From Betaproteobacteria bacterium (lineage in GTDB: Bacteria; Pseudomonadota; Gammaproteobacteria; Burkholderiales; SG8-41), in the NCBI GenBank assembly GCA_029883965.1, contig JAOUIN010000022.1, forward strand, positions 1-18,042: a stretch of 18,042 bases of DNA. The letters are read 5' to 3'. The notes beneath the pieces are model-generated. The model saw only the letters and a program-made list of their open reading frames with translations. It was not told the origin of the DNA and ran no database searches. Position 1 is the stretch's first letter; every line of letters starts with the position of its first letter. Of this stretch, positions 6,689-15,022 are shown in pieces. Position numbers and translations under genes: made by a program.

Positions 6689-6719
6689 ACGGGCTGCATT
6701 GTTGCGGCCCGTTTTTTTT
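6689..6719 (+). terminator. Rho-independent terminator of the RcnB-like gene
   Basis: ACGGGCTGCA (6689-6698) pairs with TGCGGCCCGT (6703-6712), including one U-G pair, around the loop TTGT. A run of eight T follows at 6712-6719. It begins 18 bp after the stop codon at 6668-6670. Confidence 0.92.
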
Positions 6720-6751
6720 GCGGCAGTCCGATGTCGCGAAAGCGTGGTAAA

Positions 6752-6787
6752 ACTCCCGACGGGCGCAACGCCCGTCATTGCGGGAGT
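6752..6787 (+). promoter_or_regulatory. Hairpin sequestering the SDR ribosome binding site
   Basis: An outer stem pairs ACTCCCG (6752-6758) with CGGGAGT (6781-6787). A stacked inner stem pairs ACGGGCG (6759-6765) with CGCCCGT (6769-6775) around a CAA loop, leaving a CATTG bulge (6776-6780). The Shine-Dalgarno GGGAG (6782-6786) of the gene starting at 6792 is entirely paired in the outer stem. The structure is seen directly. A role in translational control is inference and depends on the transcript starting upstream of 6752. Confidence 0.5.
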
Positions 6788-6791
6788 GCAA

Positions 6792-7586
6792 ATGGATCTG
6801 GGATTGAAGGACAAGCTGGCCGTGGTAACGGGCTCGACGCAGGGCATCGGCCGTGCAATTGCGGCGGCGCTGATGGCTGAAGGCGCGCGGGTCATCGTCA
6901 ACGGGCGCAATGCGCGCACGGTTGATGAAACCGTCAGGGCGCTGTCGGCAACCGGTGAGGTGCATGGCGTGGTCGCGGATCTGGCTACCGCGGCCGGCGC
7001 ACAGCAGGTGCTGGACGCCGCGGCGGAAATCGGTCCGGTGGACATACTCGTCAACAATGTCGGCTATTTCGAAGTGAAGCCGTTTGCCGATATTTCGGAC
7101 GCGGACTGGCTGGCGATGTTCGAGCTCAATGTGATGAGCGGCGTGCGCCTGACGCGGGGTCTGTTCGACGGCATGCTGGCGCGCGACTGGGGCCGAGTGG
7201 TGTTCATCGCCAGTGAGCAGAGTGTCAAACCCAACCCGGACATGCTGCATTACGCGATGACCAAGACCGCGCAGGTCTCACTCGCGCGCGGCCTCGCTGA
7301 ATCGACACGCGGCACCGGGGTGACGGTCAACAGCGTGCTTGTGGCGCCGACCTGGTCCGAGGGCGTGGAAACGTTTCTGGGCAAAATCGGGCCTGAACAG
7401 GGCAAAACCGTGGATGAGATGCGCACCGCGTACTTTGACGGGCCCGGACAGGCGTCATTGTTGCAGCGCTGGGCGACGCCGGATGAAATCGCCGCGCAGG
7501 TGGTATTTTTGTGTTCGCCGCGCGCGGCCGCAGTCAATGGCGCCGCACAACGCGTCGATGGCGGTATCGTGCGCTCGCTGTTCTGA
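6792..7586 (+). CDS. Short-chain dehydrogenase/reductase (classical SDR)
   Basis: A 264-residue NAD(P)-dependent oxidoreductase, cytoplasmic. Cofactor motif TGSTQGIG is at 13-20, NNVG at 88-91, structural N113, and the catalytic S141, Y154 and K158 (YAMTK). R39 in the NGRN segment after strand 2 hints at NADP preference. The C-terminal GAAQRVDGGIVRS is the usual SDR end. The substrate cannot be read from sequence; FabG-like 3-oxoacyl or sugar/hydroxyacid reduction are possible. The ATG at 6792 has GGGAG 5 nt upstream and gives the normal SDR length; the frame extends upstream to 6699, but those residues lack homology to the fold. The ribosome binding site lies in a strong hairpin. Confidence 0.9.
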   Translation: MDLGLKDKLAVVTGSTQGIGRAIAAALMAEGARVIVNGRNARTVDETVRALSATGEVHGVVADLATAAGAQQVLDAAAEIGPVDILVNNVGYFEVKPFADISDADWLAMFELNVMSGVRLTRGLFDGMLARDWGRVVFIASEQSVKPNPDMLHYAMTKTAQVSLARGLAESTRGTGVTVNSVLVAPTWSEGVETFLGKIGPEQGKTVDEMRTAYFDGPGQASLLQRWATPDEIAAQVVFLCSPRAAAVNGAAQRVDGGIVRSLF

Positions 7587-7629
7587 GCGAATACGACATA
7601 AGTTATTGTTTTTATTGATAAAATAGATC

Positions 7630-8490
7630 ATGGTTCTACGCACCCTGCAGCAGGCTATCCGCGCCGTGGCCACGTCCGACGGGGCCGGCGTCAAACTCTA
7701 TCGCAGCATCGGCCAGTCGGCGGCCGCACGTCTCGATCCGTTCCTGATGCTGGACGAATTCGGTACCGAGAATCCCGATGATTACATCGCCGGATTTCCC
7801 GATCATCCGCACCGTGGTTTCGAGACCGTCACGTACATGCTTGATGGCCACATGCTGCACCAGGATCACATGGGCAACCGCGGTGACCTGCGCGGCGGCG
7901 ACGTGCAATGGATGACCGCGGGCCGCGGCATCATCCATTCCGAAATGCCGCAGCAGCTTGAAGGCCGTATGCGCGGCTTTCAATTGTGGATCAATCTGCC
8001 GGCCAGCGAGAAAATGAAGCCCGCCGGTTACCGCGACATACCTGCGGCAGATGTGCCGGCGGTCGTGTTGAAAGGCGGCGGCAGCGTCCGGGTGATTGCG
8101 GGCACATTGGACATCGACGGCAAGCAGACGCCGGGGCCGATGCAGGGACTCAGCACCGAGCCGCTGTTTGTCGATGTGGAACTGGCGCCGCGACAGGTTT
8201 TCCGGCAGGCGCTGCCTGCCGGCCACAACGCGTTTCTGTACACCTATGAAGGCGATGTCAGCGTGGGCGAGCCGCCGCGCGTATTGCCGCCGCGCAGCGC
8301 CGGGATCCTGTCAGAGGGCGATCAGGTCAGCGTCATTGCAGGTGAGGGTGGTGCGCGTTTCATATTGCTCGCCGGCCGGCCGTTGCGTGAACCGGTGGTG
8401 CAGTACGGGCCGTTCGTGATGAATACGCGTGAAGAGATCGAGCAGGCGGTTCGCGACTATCAGGCAGGGCGCCTGACGGCCGGCGCCTAG
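7630..8490 (+). CDS. Pirin family protein
   Basis: A 286-residue bicupin of the pirin family. The N-terminal cupin carries the metal site H59, H61 (DHPHRGFET), H103 and E105 (GRGIIHSEMP), matching the iron-binding residues of human pirin and E. coli YhhW. The C-terminal cupin (about 165-275) is the usual degenerate half. Some bacterial pirins have quercetin 2,3-dioxygenase activity and others act as redox-sensitive partners; which applies here is unknown. An in-frame TAG at 7624 leaves the ATG at 7630 as the first start. No Shine-Dalgarno is visible and the 40 bp upstream are A+T-rich, so translation may be weak or leaderless. It converges on the VIT gene with 15 bp between. Confidence 0.92.
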   Translation: MVLRTLQQAIRAVATSDGAGVKLYRSIGQSAAARLDPFLMLDEFGTENPDDYIAGFPDHPHRGFETVTYMLDGHMLHQDHMGNRGDLRGGDVQWMTAGRGIIHSEMPQQLEGRMRGFQLWINLPASEKMKPAGYRDIPAADVPAVVLKGGGSVRVIAGTLDIDGKQTPGPMQGLSTEPLFVDVELAPRQVFRQALPAGHNAFLYTYEGDVSVGEPPRVLPPRSAGILSEGDQVSVIAGEGGARFILLAGRPLREPVVQYGPFVMNTREEIEQAVRDYQAGRLTAGA

Positions 8491-8505
8491 CTGCTGCTAC
8501 GCCTG

Positions 8506-9261
8506 CTACAGCGGCGGGACGATCTCACGCAATAAGTAACCGACGAGGAAGGCGAGTCCAGCCGCGGTGCCTCCGGTCAGTAATGTACGCAAACCGGATT
8601 GCAATTCGGGGCGACCGGATGCCGCGCTTTTGAGGAGTCCGATCGAGAAAAAAACCATCCCGGCGAGCACTGCACTGATCACAAAGCGTTGCTGCATCGT
8701 CCAGCCGTCGAAAAGCAGCGGTAACAGCGGTATGGTGCCGGCGCAGACAAACGCGGCAAACGTCACTGCACCGGAATGCCATGGTGTTGCAAGGACGCGC
8801 TGCAGGCCGTGCTCTTCCATGAGCATGGTCTCGATCCAGATCTTGCGGTTACTGCTGATGGTATCGACGATACGTTCGAGCGTTTCACCCTCGAAGCCCT
8901 TCTTGCGGAATATCTGGCGCACTTCTTCGCGTTCGCCGAGCGGCATTGCGTCTATGTGTTCTTCCTCGGTGCGGCGGATATTCTCCCGTAACTCGCTATG
9001 CACTTTGACGGATTCATAGTTACTCACGGCCATGCTGAAGCCGTCAGCAATCAGGTTGGCAAACCCGAGTATCAATGCGACCGACGAGGAAAGCCCCGCG
9101 CCAACGGCCCCTGCGACGATTGCAAACGTGGTGATGCAGCCGTCGATCCCGCCGAGTACCGCATCGGCGACACCGCGCGACCCGGGTGGTTTGGCAAGGC
9201 GTTGTGCGATGACGTGCGGCAGGTGCTCGTCACGCAGCGCATCATGGCGGGGTCGCTTCAA
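8506..9261 (-). CDS. VIT1/CCC1-type transporter, putative Fe2+/Mn2+ carrier
   Basis: A 251-residue inner-membrane protein of the VIT1/CCC1 family. Helix 1 region GVADAVLGGIDGCITTFAIVAG (about 30-52) and helix 2 (57-78) are followed by a charged cytoplasmic segment (about 85-150) rich in Glu (RRTEEEHIDAMPLGEREE). That segment corresponds to the metal-binding insertion. Three more helices follow to the end (about 163-185, 191-212, 225-246). The family exports or sequesters ferrous iron and manganese; direction here is inferred. The start is uncertain: the only early candidate is the TTG at 9261, and no clear ribosome site is seen. It lies 45 bp after the TctC gene on the same strand, with a hairpin between them. 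Confidence 0.87.
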   Translation of the reverse strand: MKRPRHDALRDEHLPHVIAQRLAKPPGSRGVADAVLGGIDGCITTFAIVAGAVGAGLSSSVALILGFANLIADGFSMAVSNYESVKVHSELRENIRRTEEEHIDAMPLGEREEVRQIFRKKGFEGETLERIVDTISSNRKIWIETMLMEEHGLQRVLATPWHSGAVTFAAFVCAGTIPLLPLLFDGWTMQQRFVISAVLAGMVFFSIGLLKSAASGRPELQSGLRTLLTGGTAAGLAFLVGYLLREIVPPL

Positions 9262-9270
9262 CGGGGCGCG

Positions 9271-9293
9271 CTGCCCGGAGTGTATCCGGGCAG
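9271..9293 (-). terminator. Hairpin between the second TctC gene and the VIT gene
   Basis: CTGCCCGGA (9271-9279) pairs perfectly with TCCGGGCAG (9285-9293) around a 5-nt loop, 13 bp after the TctC stop at 9307. No T tract follows. It ends 9 bp before the putative TTG start of the VIT gene, so it could also hinder ribosome access there. Confidence 0.45.
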
Positions 9294-9306
9294 CCAGTCG
9301 GTTTTC

Positions 9307-10296
9307 TTACTGCGGCTTGATGCCGGCGATCTGCGCGGCCTTCTTATAGCGTGCAATTTCATCCGGCAGCAACGTGGCCAGCTTGGCCGCGGGCAGGGTC
9401 CACGGTTCGGCACCCTGCGCATCCAGGAATTTCTTCATGTCGCCGCTGGCGACGATCTTGTTGATCGCCGCGGTGATGAAGGCCAGCCGGTCGGCGGGCA
9501 GTCCCGCGGGCGCGAAAATGCCCCACCACAGCTGGTATTCATAGCCGGGTGCACCTTGCGACGCGACGGTCGGCACGTCCGGGAACATCGCTGATTTTTC
9601 GAGGCTGGTGACGCCGAGGATGCGTACGCGATTGCCCTGGGTGATCGGCAGGAGGGCCGAAGAGCTCGAAATCAGGATTTCGATTTCGCCCGAGGCCACT
9701 GCGGTTACCGCCAGCGAAATGCCCTTGTATGGCACGTGCACCATCTTGATGCCGGCAGCAGCGGCGAACAGTGCACCCGAGAAATGGTTGTTGCCGCCGG
9801 TGCCCGAAGAGCCGTAGTTGAACTTGCCGGGATTCTTCTTGGCCAGCGCGATCAGTTCCTTGATGTTCTTCACCGGCACCGAGGGATGCACGGCCACCAG
9901 CATCGGCGCGCGCGCGATGGTACCGACGGCGACGATGGCTTTCGTCGGATCAAACGGCAGTTTGGCCCGGGTCGCCGCGGTAGCGGGATACGATGATGTG
10001 GTGCCGAGCAGCGTGTAGCCGTCCGGTTCAGCTTTGGCGACGAGTTCGGCACCGATCATGCCACTGGCGCCGGCGCGGTTATCGATAACGATGTTCTTGC
10101 CCCAGGCGGCGCTGAGGCGCTGCGCAATGGCCCGGCTCATGGCGTCGGCCGAGCCGCCGGCGGTATAAGGTACGACCATCTGCAGGTTCTTGGCCGGGAA
10201 ATCCGACTGCGCGGCGACCGGGACGGACAGGCCGGCACACAATGCGGCGGTTGCGATGACGGCGCTCAGCTGCATCGCGGATGAATTGGTTTTCAT
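9307..10296 (-). CDS. Tripartite tricarboxylate transporter substrate-binding protein (Bug/TctC family), second copy
   Basis: A 329-residue periplasmic binding protein of the same family as the gene at 3870 but clearly diverged from it. It has a signal peptide (about 1-30, ending VPVAAQ), the mature start FPAKNLQMVVPYTAGGSADAM, the loop NRAGASGMIGAE, AEPDGYTLL and HVPYKGIS. The ligand is unknown; the family takes organic acids, nicotinate and similar solutes. The ATG at 10296 is supported by GAGGA 7 nt upstream; a start at 10335 would add 13 residues before the signal peptide. Upstream, a TAAAAT around 10346 may be a -10. No TctA or TctB permease gene is nearby. Downstream of it on the same strand is the VIT gene. 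Confidence 0.93.
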   Translation of the reverse strand: MKTNSSAMQLSAVIATAALCAGLSVPVAAQSDFPAKNLQMVVPYTAGGSADAMSRAIAQRLSAAWGKNIVIDNRAGASGMIGAELVAKAEPDGYTLLGTTSSYPATAATRAKLPFDPTKAIVAVGTIARAPMLVAVHPSVPVKNIKELIALAKKNPGKFNYGSSGTGGNNHFSGALFAAAAGIKMVHVPYKGISLAVTAVASGEIEILISSSSALLPITQGNRVRILGVTSLEKSAMFPDVPTVASQGAPGYEYQLWWGIFAPAGLPADRLAFITAAINKIVASGDMKKFLDAQGAEPWTLPAAKLATLLPDEIARYKKAAQIAGIKPQ

Positions 10297-10378
10297 GAGT
10301 TTTCCTCGAAAGGTTGATCGTGTGCGTTGCCGCACATGTGGTCTGATTTTAACAGCGTGACCAGGGGCGGCCTAGCGG

Positions 10379-11215
10379 TCAGTCCCACGCCGGCGCCCGG
10401 CCGGCCGGATTTGCGATGCGACCATCGGGGCGCGCCAGCATGTGGATGCGCCGCATTTCTTCATCGCTTAGCCTGAAATCGAATATGTCCAGATTCTGGG
10501 CGATACGTTCCGGATTTGACGATCGCGGGATCGGCACGATGTTTCCCTGCTGTACGAGCCAGCGCAGTACGACCTGCGCGATGGTCTTGCCCCGCGCCTG
10601 CGCAATCTCCATGAGAACCGGGTCCTTGAACAGGCGTCCCCGGGCGAGCGGGCAATAGGCCGTAAAGACCATGCCGTGGCGGCGGCAGTAGTCCAATACT
10701 TTGGTCTGGTCGAGATAGGGATGGTATTCGGCCTGCAGCGTGGCCAGCGGTTCGGAGCAGACGGCCTGCGCTTCTTCGAGCAGGGCGATATTGAAATTGG
10801 CGACGCCGATATGTCGTGTAAGTCCCTCACGCTTTGCCCGGGCCAGTGCGCCCATGGTTTCCGCCAGCGGAATCTTGTCGACCGTGGGCCAGTGCACGTG
10901 CAGCATGTCGACATAATCGACCTGCAGGTTCTTCAGGCTTTCGTCGACGGAACGCGCGAACGCATCGGCACGCAGATACTCGTGGGATACCTTGGTTACG
11001 AGGAAGATTTCGCTGCGCGGTACACCGGAGGCGCGGATGCCGGTGCCTACGCCTTTTTCCGAGCCGTATTTCCAGGCGGTGTCGATATGACGGTAGCCCA
11101 GCTTCAGCGCGGTGGCGACGAGGTCACCGCAGTCGCCGAGTTGCGAGGTGCCGAACCCGATCTGCGGCATGGTGCAGCCATGGGCGGTAACTGCGGGAAT
11201 GACTGCTGGGGGCAT
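10379..11215 (-). CDS. Aldo/keto reductase
   Basis: A 278-residue NADPH-dependent carbonyl reductase with the TIM-barrel fold, cytoplasmic. The catalytic tetrad is D45 (HIDTA), Y50 (WKYGSE), K75 (VTKV) and H108 (HVHWP). The NADP site includes the IPRSSNPERI segment near 230. The length and motifs fit the 2,5-diketo-gluconate reductase-like AKR group; the natural substrate is not determined by sequence. The ATG at 11215 has GGAG 8 nt upstream. It is divergent from the VOC gene with 62 bp between, which contains a TAGAAT (11254-11259) that could be a -10 for the plus strand, without a matching -35. Confidence 0.92.
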   Translation of the reverse strand: MPPAVIPAVTAHGCTMPQIGFGTSQLGDCGDLVATALKLGYRHIDTAWKYGSEKGVGTGIRASGVPRSEIFLVTKVSHEYLRADAFARSVDESLKNLQVDYVDMLHVHWPTVDKIPLAETMGALARAKREGLTRHIGVANFNIALLEEAQAVCSEPLATLQAEYHPYLDQTKVLDYCRRHGMVFTAYCPLARGRLFKDPVLMEIAQARGKTIAQVVLRWLVQQGNIVPIPRSSNPERIAQNLDIFDFRLSDEEMRRIHMLARPDGRIANPAGRAPAWD

Positions 11216-11277
11216 GAAAGGGCTCCGGAAGCGTAGCGTCAGCGCAAAGGCCGTAGAATACGCGCTTTGATTTTGCG

Positions 11278-11715
11278 ATGCAGGCCACCCCGATCATGAC
11301 CCAGCCACTGTTCCATCTCGCGTTTCCTGTCGACAATCTGGCCAAGGCCCGCGCTTTCTACGGTGGACTCCTGGGCTGTCCGGAGGGACGTTCTTCGCCG
11401 GAATGGGTCGACTTCAATTTTTACGGTCATCAGATCGTCGCCCACCTCGCACCGGATGAGGTCGGACACCGCAGCACCAGCGCGGTGGATGGTGACCAGG
11501 TGCCGGTGCGTCATTTTGGTGCCATCCTGTCCATGAGCGAATGGCAGGCGCTTGCGGATAAATTGCAGCAGGCGGGCACCCGATTCATCATTGAGCCGCA
11601 TGTCCGCTTCAAGGGGCTGGTCGGCGAGCAGGCAACCATGTTTTTCCTGGACCCCTGCGGCAATGCGCTGGAGTTCAAGGCGTTCGGGGATTTGTCACAG
11701 GTATTCGCCAAATAA
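11278..11715 (+). CDS. VOC superfamily protein (glyoxalase/bleomycin resistance/dioxygenase fold)
   Basis: A 145-residue protein with two beta-alpha-beta-beta-beta modules. Likely metal ligands are H13 (FHLAFPV), H79 (VRHFG) and E132 (ALEFKAF), the classical VOC positions. The family includes lyases, isomerases and ring-cleaving dioxygenases; the reaction here is unknown. Starts at 11278 and 11296 (MTQPLFHL) are both possible. Neither has a strong ribosome site, and the shorter form fits homologues I remember as well. The gene is followed after about 100 bp by the TAXI binding protein. Confidence 0.85.
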   Translation: MQATPIMTQPLFHLAFPVDNLAKARAFYGGLLGCPEGRSSPEWVDFNFYGHQIVAHLAPDEVGHRSTSAVDGDQVPVRHFGAILSMSEWQALADKLQQAGTRFIIEPHVRFKGLVGEQATMFFLDPCGNALEFKAFGDLSQVFAK

Positions 11716-11820
11716 GGTCCGCCGGAGGAAATGAGGCGGTCTTTCCGGTTGACCAATTTGGTGAATCTTCCTACACTCCGTAGCCCACAGTCTGGAAACC
11801 CAACCCGTAGGAGGAGCATC

Positions 11821-12783
11821 ATGCGTCATTTGTTCAAAGTACTGGCGCTGGCGACGTGCGCGCTGGTCGCACAGCCGGCAGCCGCAGCAGAAACCGTAAA
11901 CCTGTCGATCGCAACCGGCGGTACCGGCGGCGTCTATTATCCGTTGGGCGGTGGCATGGCCAACGTGTTTTCCAAAACCATCCCGGGCATGACCGCTACG
12001 GCTGAAGTGACGGGCGGTTCCGTCGACAACATGCGTCTGATCGGTACTGGCAAGCCTTACATCGCGCTCACGCAGGCTGACGCGGCGAAGGATGCCGTGA
12101 ACGGCGAGGGCAAGTTCAAGGGCACCAAGATTCCGGTGACCGCCATGATGATGCTCTACACCAACCTGATGCAGGCCGTGACGGTTGAAGGTACCGGCGT
12201 CAACACCATCAATGACCTGAAAGGCAAGCGCGTATCCACCGGTTCGCCGGGCAGCGCGACCGAGGTGTTTGCGTTCCGTCGGCTCGAGGCCGCCGGCATC
12301 GATCCGCGCAAGGACCTCAAGACCGAGCGTCTGGGTGCGGCGGAATCCGCCAATGCGCTGAAAGACAAGAAGATCGACGCGTTCTTCTTCGTCGCCGGCC
12401 TGCCGACTTCCGCGGTAACTGATGTCGCCGCAACGCCGGGCATGAAAATCAAGTTCCTGGATTCGTCGCACCTGGTGCCGGCGATGAACAAGGCGGCCGG
12501 CAACATCTACCTTGCCGACGTCATCCCCAAGGCAACTTACCCCGGCATGACGGTGGACAACAAGGCCAGCGCGGTTGCCAACCTGCTGGTGGTGAACGCG
12601 AACATGAGTGAGCAGACGGTTTACAACATCGTCAAAGCCATATTTGACAAGCACGCTGATCTGGTCGCGGTGCACAAGGCCGCCAATGACATCAAGCTCG
12701 AACGCCAGAAGCCCGACGCCTCGCCGGTGCCGTGGCATCCGGGTGCAGTCAAGTACTTCAAAGAAAAAGGCCTGAAGTTCTGA
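11821..12783 (+). CDS. TAXI family TRAP transporter solute-binding protein
   Basis: A 320-residue periplasmic binding protein. It has a signal peptide (1-23, ending AAA), then VNLSIATGGTGGVYYPLGGGMANVF, the TAXI hallmark, and later LKGKRVSTGSPGSATE and FFFVAGLPTSAV. TAXI proteins deliver ligands (glutamate or other dicarboxylates in known cases) to fused TRAP permeases. That is consistent with the DctQM-fusion gene at 12914. The ATG at 11821 has a strong GGAGGAG 6 nt upstream; extending the frame back to 11731 adds 30 residues ahead of the signal peptide and is unlikely. A terminator after the gene separates it from the permease, which would give more binding protein than permease. Confidence 0.94.
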   Translation: MRHLFKVLALATCALVAQPAAAAETVNLSIATGGTGGVYYPLGGGMANVFSKTIPGMTATAEVTGGSVDNMRLIGTGKPYIALTQADAAKDAVNGEGKFKGTKIPVTAMMMLYTNLMQAVTVEGTGVNTINDLKGKRVSTGSPGSATEVFAFRRLEAAGIDPRKDLKTERLGAAESANALKDKKIDAFFFVAGLPTSAVTDVAATPGMKIKFLDSSHLVPAMNKAAGNIYLADVIPKATYPGMTVDNKASAVANLLVVNANMSEQTVYNIVKAIFDKHADLVAVHKAANDIKLERQKPDASPVPWHPGAVKYFKEKGLKF

Positions 12784-12800
12784 TTGGCCTGATTCATTTC

Positions 12801-12830
12801 AACCCCGTCCGTATCCGGACGGGGTTTTTT
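12801..12830 (+). terminator. Rho-independent terminator between the TAXI gene and the TRAP permease
   Basis: AACCCCGTCCG (12801-12811) pairs with CGGACGGGGTT (12816-12826) around the loop TATC, and the T run extends to 12830. It starts 17 bp after the TAXI stop and 84 bp before the permease start. Confidence 0.92.
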
Positions 12831-12913
12831 GTTTCTGGGGTTGCGCTTCAATCAGTCAGCAGTTAGCGTGGCTGCATGTACCAGAAAAAATAAAACCGGA
12901 TTCGGGGGAGCGC

Positions 12914-15022
12914 ATGGCCGAAGCGTCAGTTGAAAAGCTGTCTGAGGAAGAAATTGGCATCAGCGAAGCGGCACGCAAGCGTGTCGAGGAGCTGATCGAG
13001 GAAGAGGAAGGGGTCCATAACCGCTATGGCGGCATGCTCGCCGTTTTTCTGAGTGTCGCCGCCGTCGTCATGTCGCTGTTCCATCTGTATGCCGCGGTGG
13101 AGATCGTACCGGCATTCATCCTCAGGCCCACGCATGTGGCGTTCACGCTGGCGCTGGTGTTCCTGATTTTCCCGGCTGCAAACCGTTTCCGTCACCGCCT
13201 GATGTGGTGGGACGTCATTTTCGCGCTGGTGACCATCGGTATCGCAGCCTACATCCTGTATTGGGGCGATTTGCTCGGCGACCGTGCGACGGTGCCGACG
13301 ACGATTGACCAGGTTATTGGCGTTGCGCTGATTCTGCTGATACTCGAGGGTAATCGCCGCAGTTCGACGTGGATATTGCCGTTCGTGGTCAGCCTGTTTC
13401 TGGCGTATGCGCTGTTGGGCGCCTATCTGCCGGCGCCGTGGACGCACAAGGGCTACGAAATTTCACGCCTCGTCGGCGCGTTGTACATGACGCTGGAAGG
13501 CATATTCGGAGTGGCCGTGGACGTATCGTCCACGCTCATCATTCTGTTTACGATATTCGGTGCCTTCCTGCAGTATTCAGGCGCTGGACGATTCTTTCTT
13601 GATTTTTCATTCGCGGCCATGGGCGGTAAGCCTTCAAGCGCGGGCCGCGCCGTGGTGATGTCATCGTTTCTGCTGGGCGGGCCGTCGGGTTCCGGTGTGG
13701 CTACCACGGTGACTATCGGTTCGGTTGCTTATCCGCTGCTCGCTAAGGCGGGTTACGGCAAGGAAGCTGCGGGCGGTCTGCTCGCGGCAGGCGGCCTGGG
13801 TGCGATCATTTCGCCGCCGGTGCTGGGTGCGGCGGCATTCCTGATCGCCGAATTCCTGCGTATCTCGTACCTGGACGTGATCCTGATGGCGGCCATTCCG
13901 ACCATCCTGTTCTATCTCGGGATTTTCGTGATGGTCGAAATTGATGCGCGCAAATTCGCGATGCATGCGGTCAAGCTCGAGAAGCATCAGCGTGCCCTCG
14001 TGCTGGCGAAACGCTACTGGTACCACTTCATCTCGCTGGTTTCGATCGTCTTTTTCATGCTGCTGGGTTATTCGCCGATCCTGTCCGTGTTCTATGCCAC
14101 GGTGGTGACTGCGCTGGTTTCATTCTTCCAGAGTGATTCCGCGCTCATTCCCTATGACTGGTTCCGCGGCCGCCTGCCGTGGCTCAGGGGGTTCTGGGAC
14201 TCGGGTTTCATCAAGGCGCTGGAGGGTGGTTCGGTTGGTGTGCTCAATGTCGCCATGACCTGTGCCTCGGCCGGCATCATCGTTGGCGTGGTGACGCTGA
14301 CCGGACTGGGCCTGAAATTCAGTTCCATCGTGCTTGATTACGCCAACTCCGGATCGCAGTCCCTGGTCAGCCTGTGGGTCATGTTCGGCGCGGACCGCAC
14401 ACCGGAGTTGCTGCATGCGATGAAGCTGCTGCTGACGGCGTTTTATACTTCGTTGATCGTGTGGATCGTAGGCTTGGCCGTGCCGGTGACCGCGTCATAC
14501 ATCATTTGTGCGGTGATTGCCGCTCCAGCGCTGATCAAGCTCGGCGTACCGGATTTTGCGGCGCACATGTTCATTTTCTACTACGCGGTGTTGTCCGAAG
14601 TCTCGCCGCCCACGGCGCTGTCGCCGTTTGCAGCCGCGGCGATTACCGGCGGCGGCCCCTATCGCACGACGCTGCAATGCTGGAAATACACTGCACCCGC
14701 CTTCCTGGTGCCATTCATGTTCGTGCTTGATCCATCCGGTTCCGGTTTACTGCTCGGTGGATCGTTCAAGAATCTGGCGCAGGCGGACTGGGGCGCGATT
14801 GCGTTGATTACCGTGACGGCAGCCATCGGTATCGTTGCGCTGGCCGGCGGCCTGCAGGGCTGGCTGTTGCGCAGGACCAACCTGATCGAGCGCTGGATGC
14901 TGATCATTGCCGGCCTCGCACTGGTTTATCCGACGAAAACGTCCGACATGATCGGGTTGTCGCTGGTGGCGCTGGTGCTGGTGATGCAGAAGTTCCTGCC
15001 GGCGAGGGCGGCCTCCGCGTGA
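12914..15022 (+). CDS. TRAP transporter fused permease (DctQ-DctM fusion)
   Basis: A 702-residue inner-membrane transporter. A charged cytoplasmic N-terminus (about 1-38, rich in Glu) is followed by four helices equivalent to the DctQ small subunit (about 40-160). A DctM large-subunit domain of many helices follows. The DctM signature is visible at 250-310 (GPSGSGVATTVTIGSVAYPLL, then AGGLGAIISPPVLGAAAFLIAEFL), and a second inverted-repeat copy near 550-590 (VLSEVSPPTALSPFAAAAITGG). It would use a sodium or proton gradient to import the ligand captured by the TAXI protein upstream. The ATG at 12914 follows GGGGGAG. The stop TGA overlaps the GTG start of ogt by 4 bp. Confidence 0.95.
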   Translation: MAEASVEKLSEEEIGISEAARKRVEELIEEEEGVHNRYGGMLAVFLSVAAVVMSLFHLYAAVEIVPAFILRPTHVAFTLALVFLIFPAANRFRHRLMWWDVIFALVTIGIAAYILYWGDLLGDRATVPTTIDQVIGVALILLILEGNRRSSTWILPFVVSLFLAYALLGAYLPAPWTHKGYEISRLVGALYMTLEGIFGVAVDVSSTLIILFTIFGAFLQYSGAGRFFLDFSFAAMGGKPSSAGRAVVMSSFLLGGPSGSGVATTVTIGSVAYPLLAKAGYGKEAAGGLLAAGGLGAIISPPVLGAAAFLIAEFLRISYLDVILMAAIPTILFYLGIFVMVEIDARKFAMHAVKLEKHQRALVLAKRYWYHFISLVSIVFFMLLGYSPILSVFYATVVTALVSFFQSDSALIPYDWFRGRLPWLRGFWDSGFIKALEGGSVGVLNVAMTCASAGIIVGVVTLTGLGLKFSSIVLDYANSGSQSLVSLWVMFGADRTPELLHAMKLLLTAFYTSLIVWIVGLAVPVTASYIICAVIAAPALIKLGVPDFAAHMFIFYYAVLSEVSPPTALSPFAAAAITGGGPYRTTLQCWKYTAPAFLVPFMFVLDPSGSGLLLGGSFKNLAQADWGAIALITVTAAIGIVALAGGLQGWLLRRTNLIERWMLIIAGLALVYPTKTSDMIGLSLVALVLVMQKFLPARAASA

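Noticed and set aside
6689..6712. Shared GCA-TTGT-TGC hairpin tip at 3818-3827 and 6696-6705 as a repeat family
   Set aside because: Only ten bases are shared and the stems differ, so two copies do not establish a repeat family.
5966..7057. 363-codon minus-strand open frame across 6.0-7.0 kb
   Set aside because: Antisense to the RcnB-like and SDR genes, low-complexity composition rich in Arg/His/Thr, and it crosses a genuine plus-strand terminator.
11695..12738. 347-codon minus-strand open frame opposite the TAXI gene
   Set aside because: A GC-bias shadow of the well-supported TAXI gene; composition rich in His/Gly/Arg and no recognisable domain.
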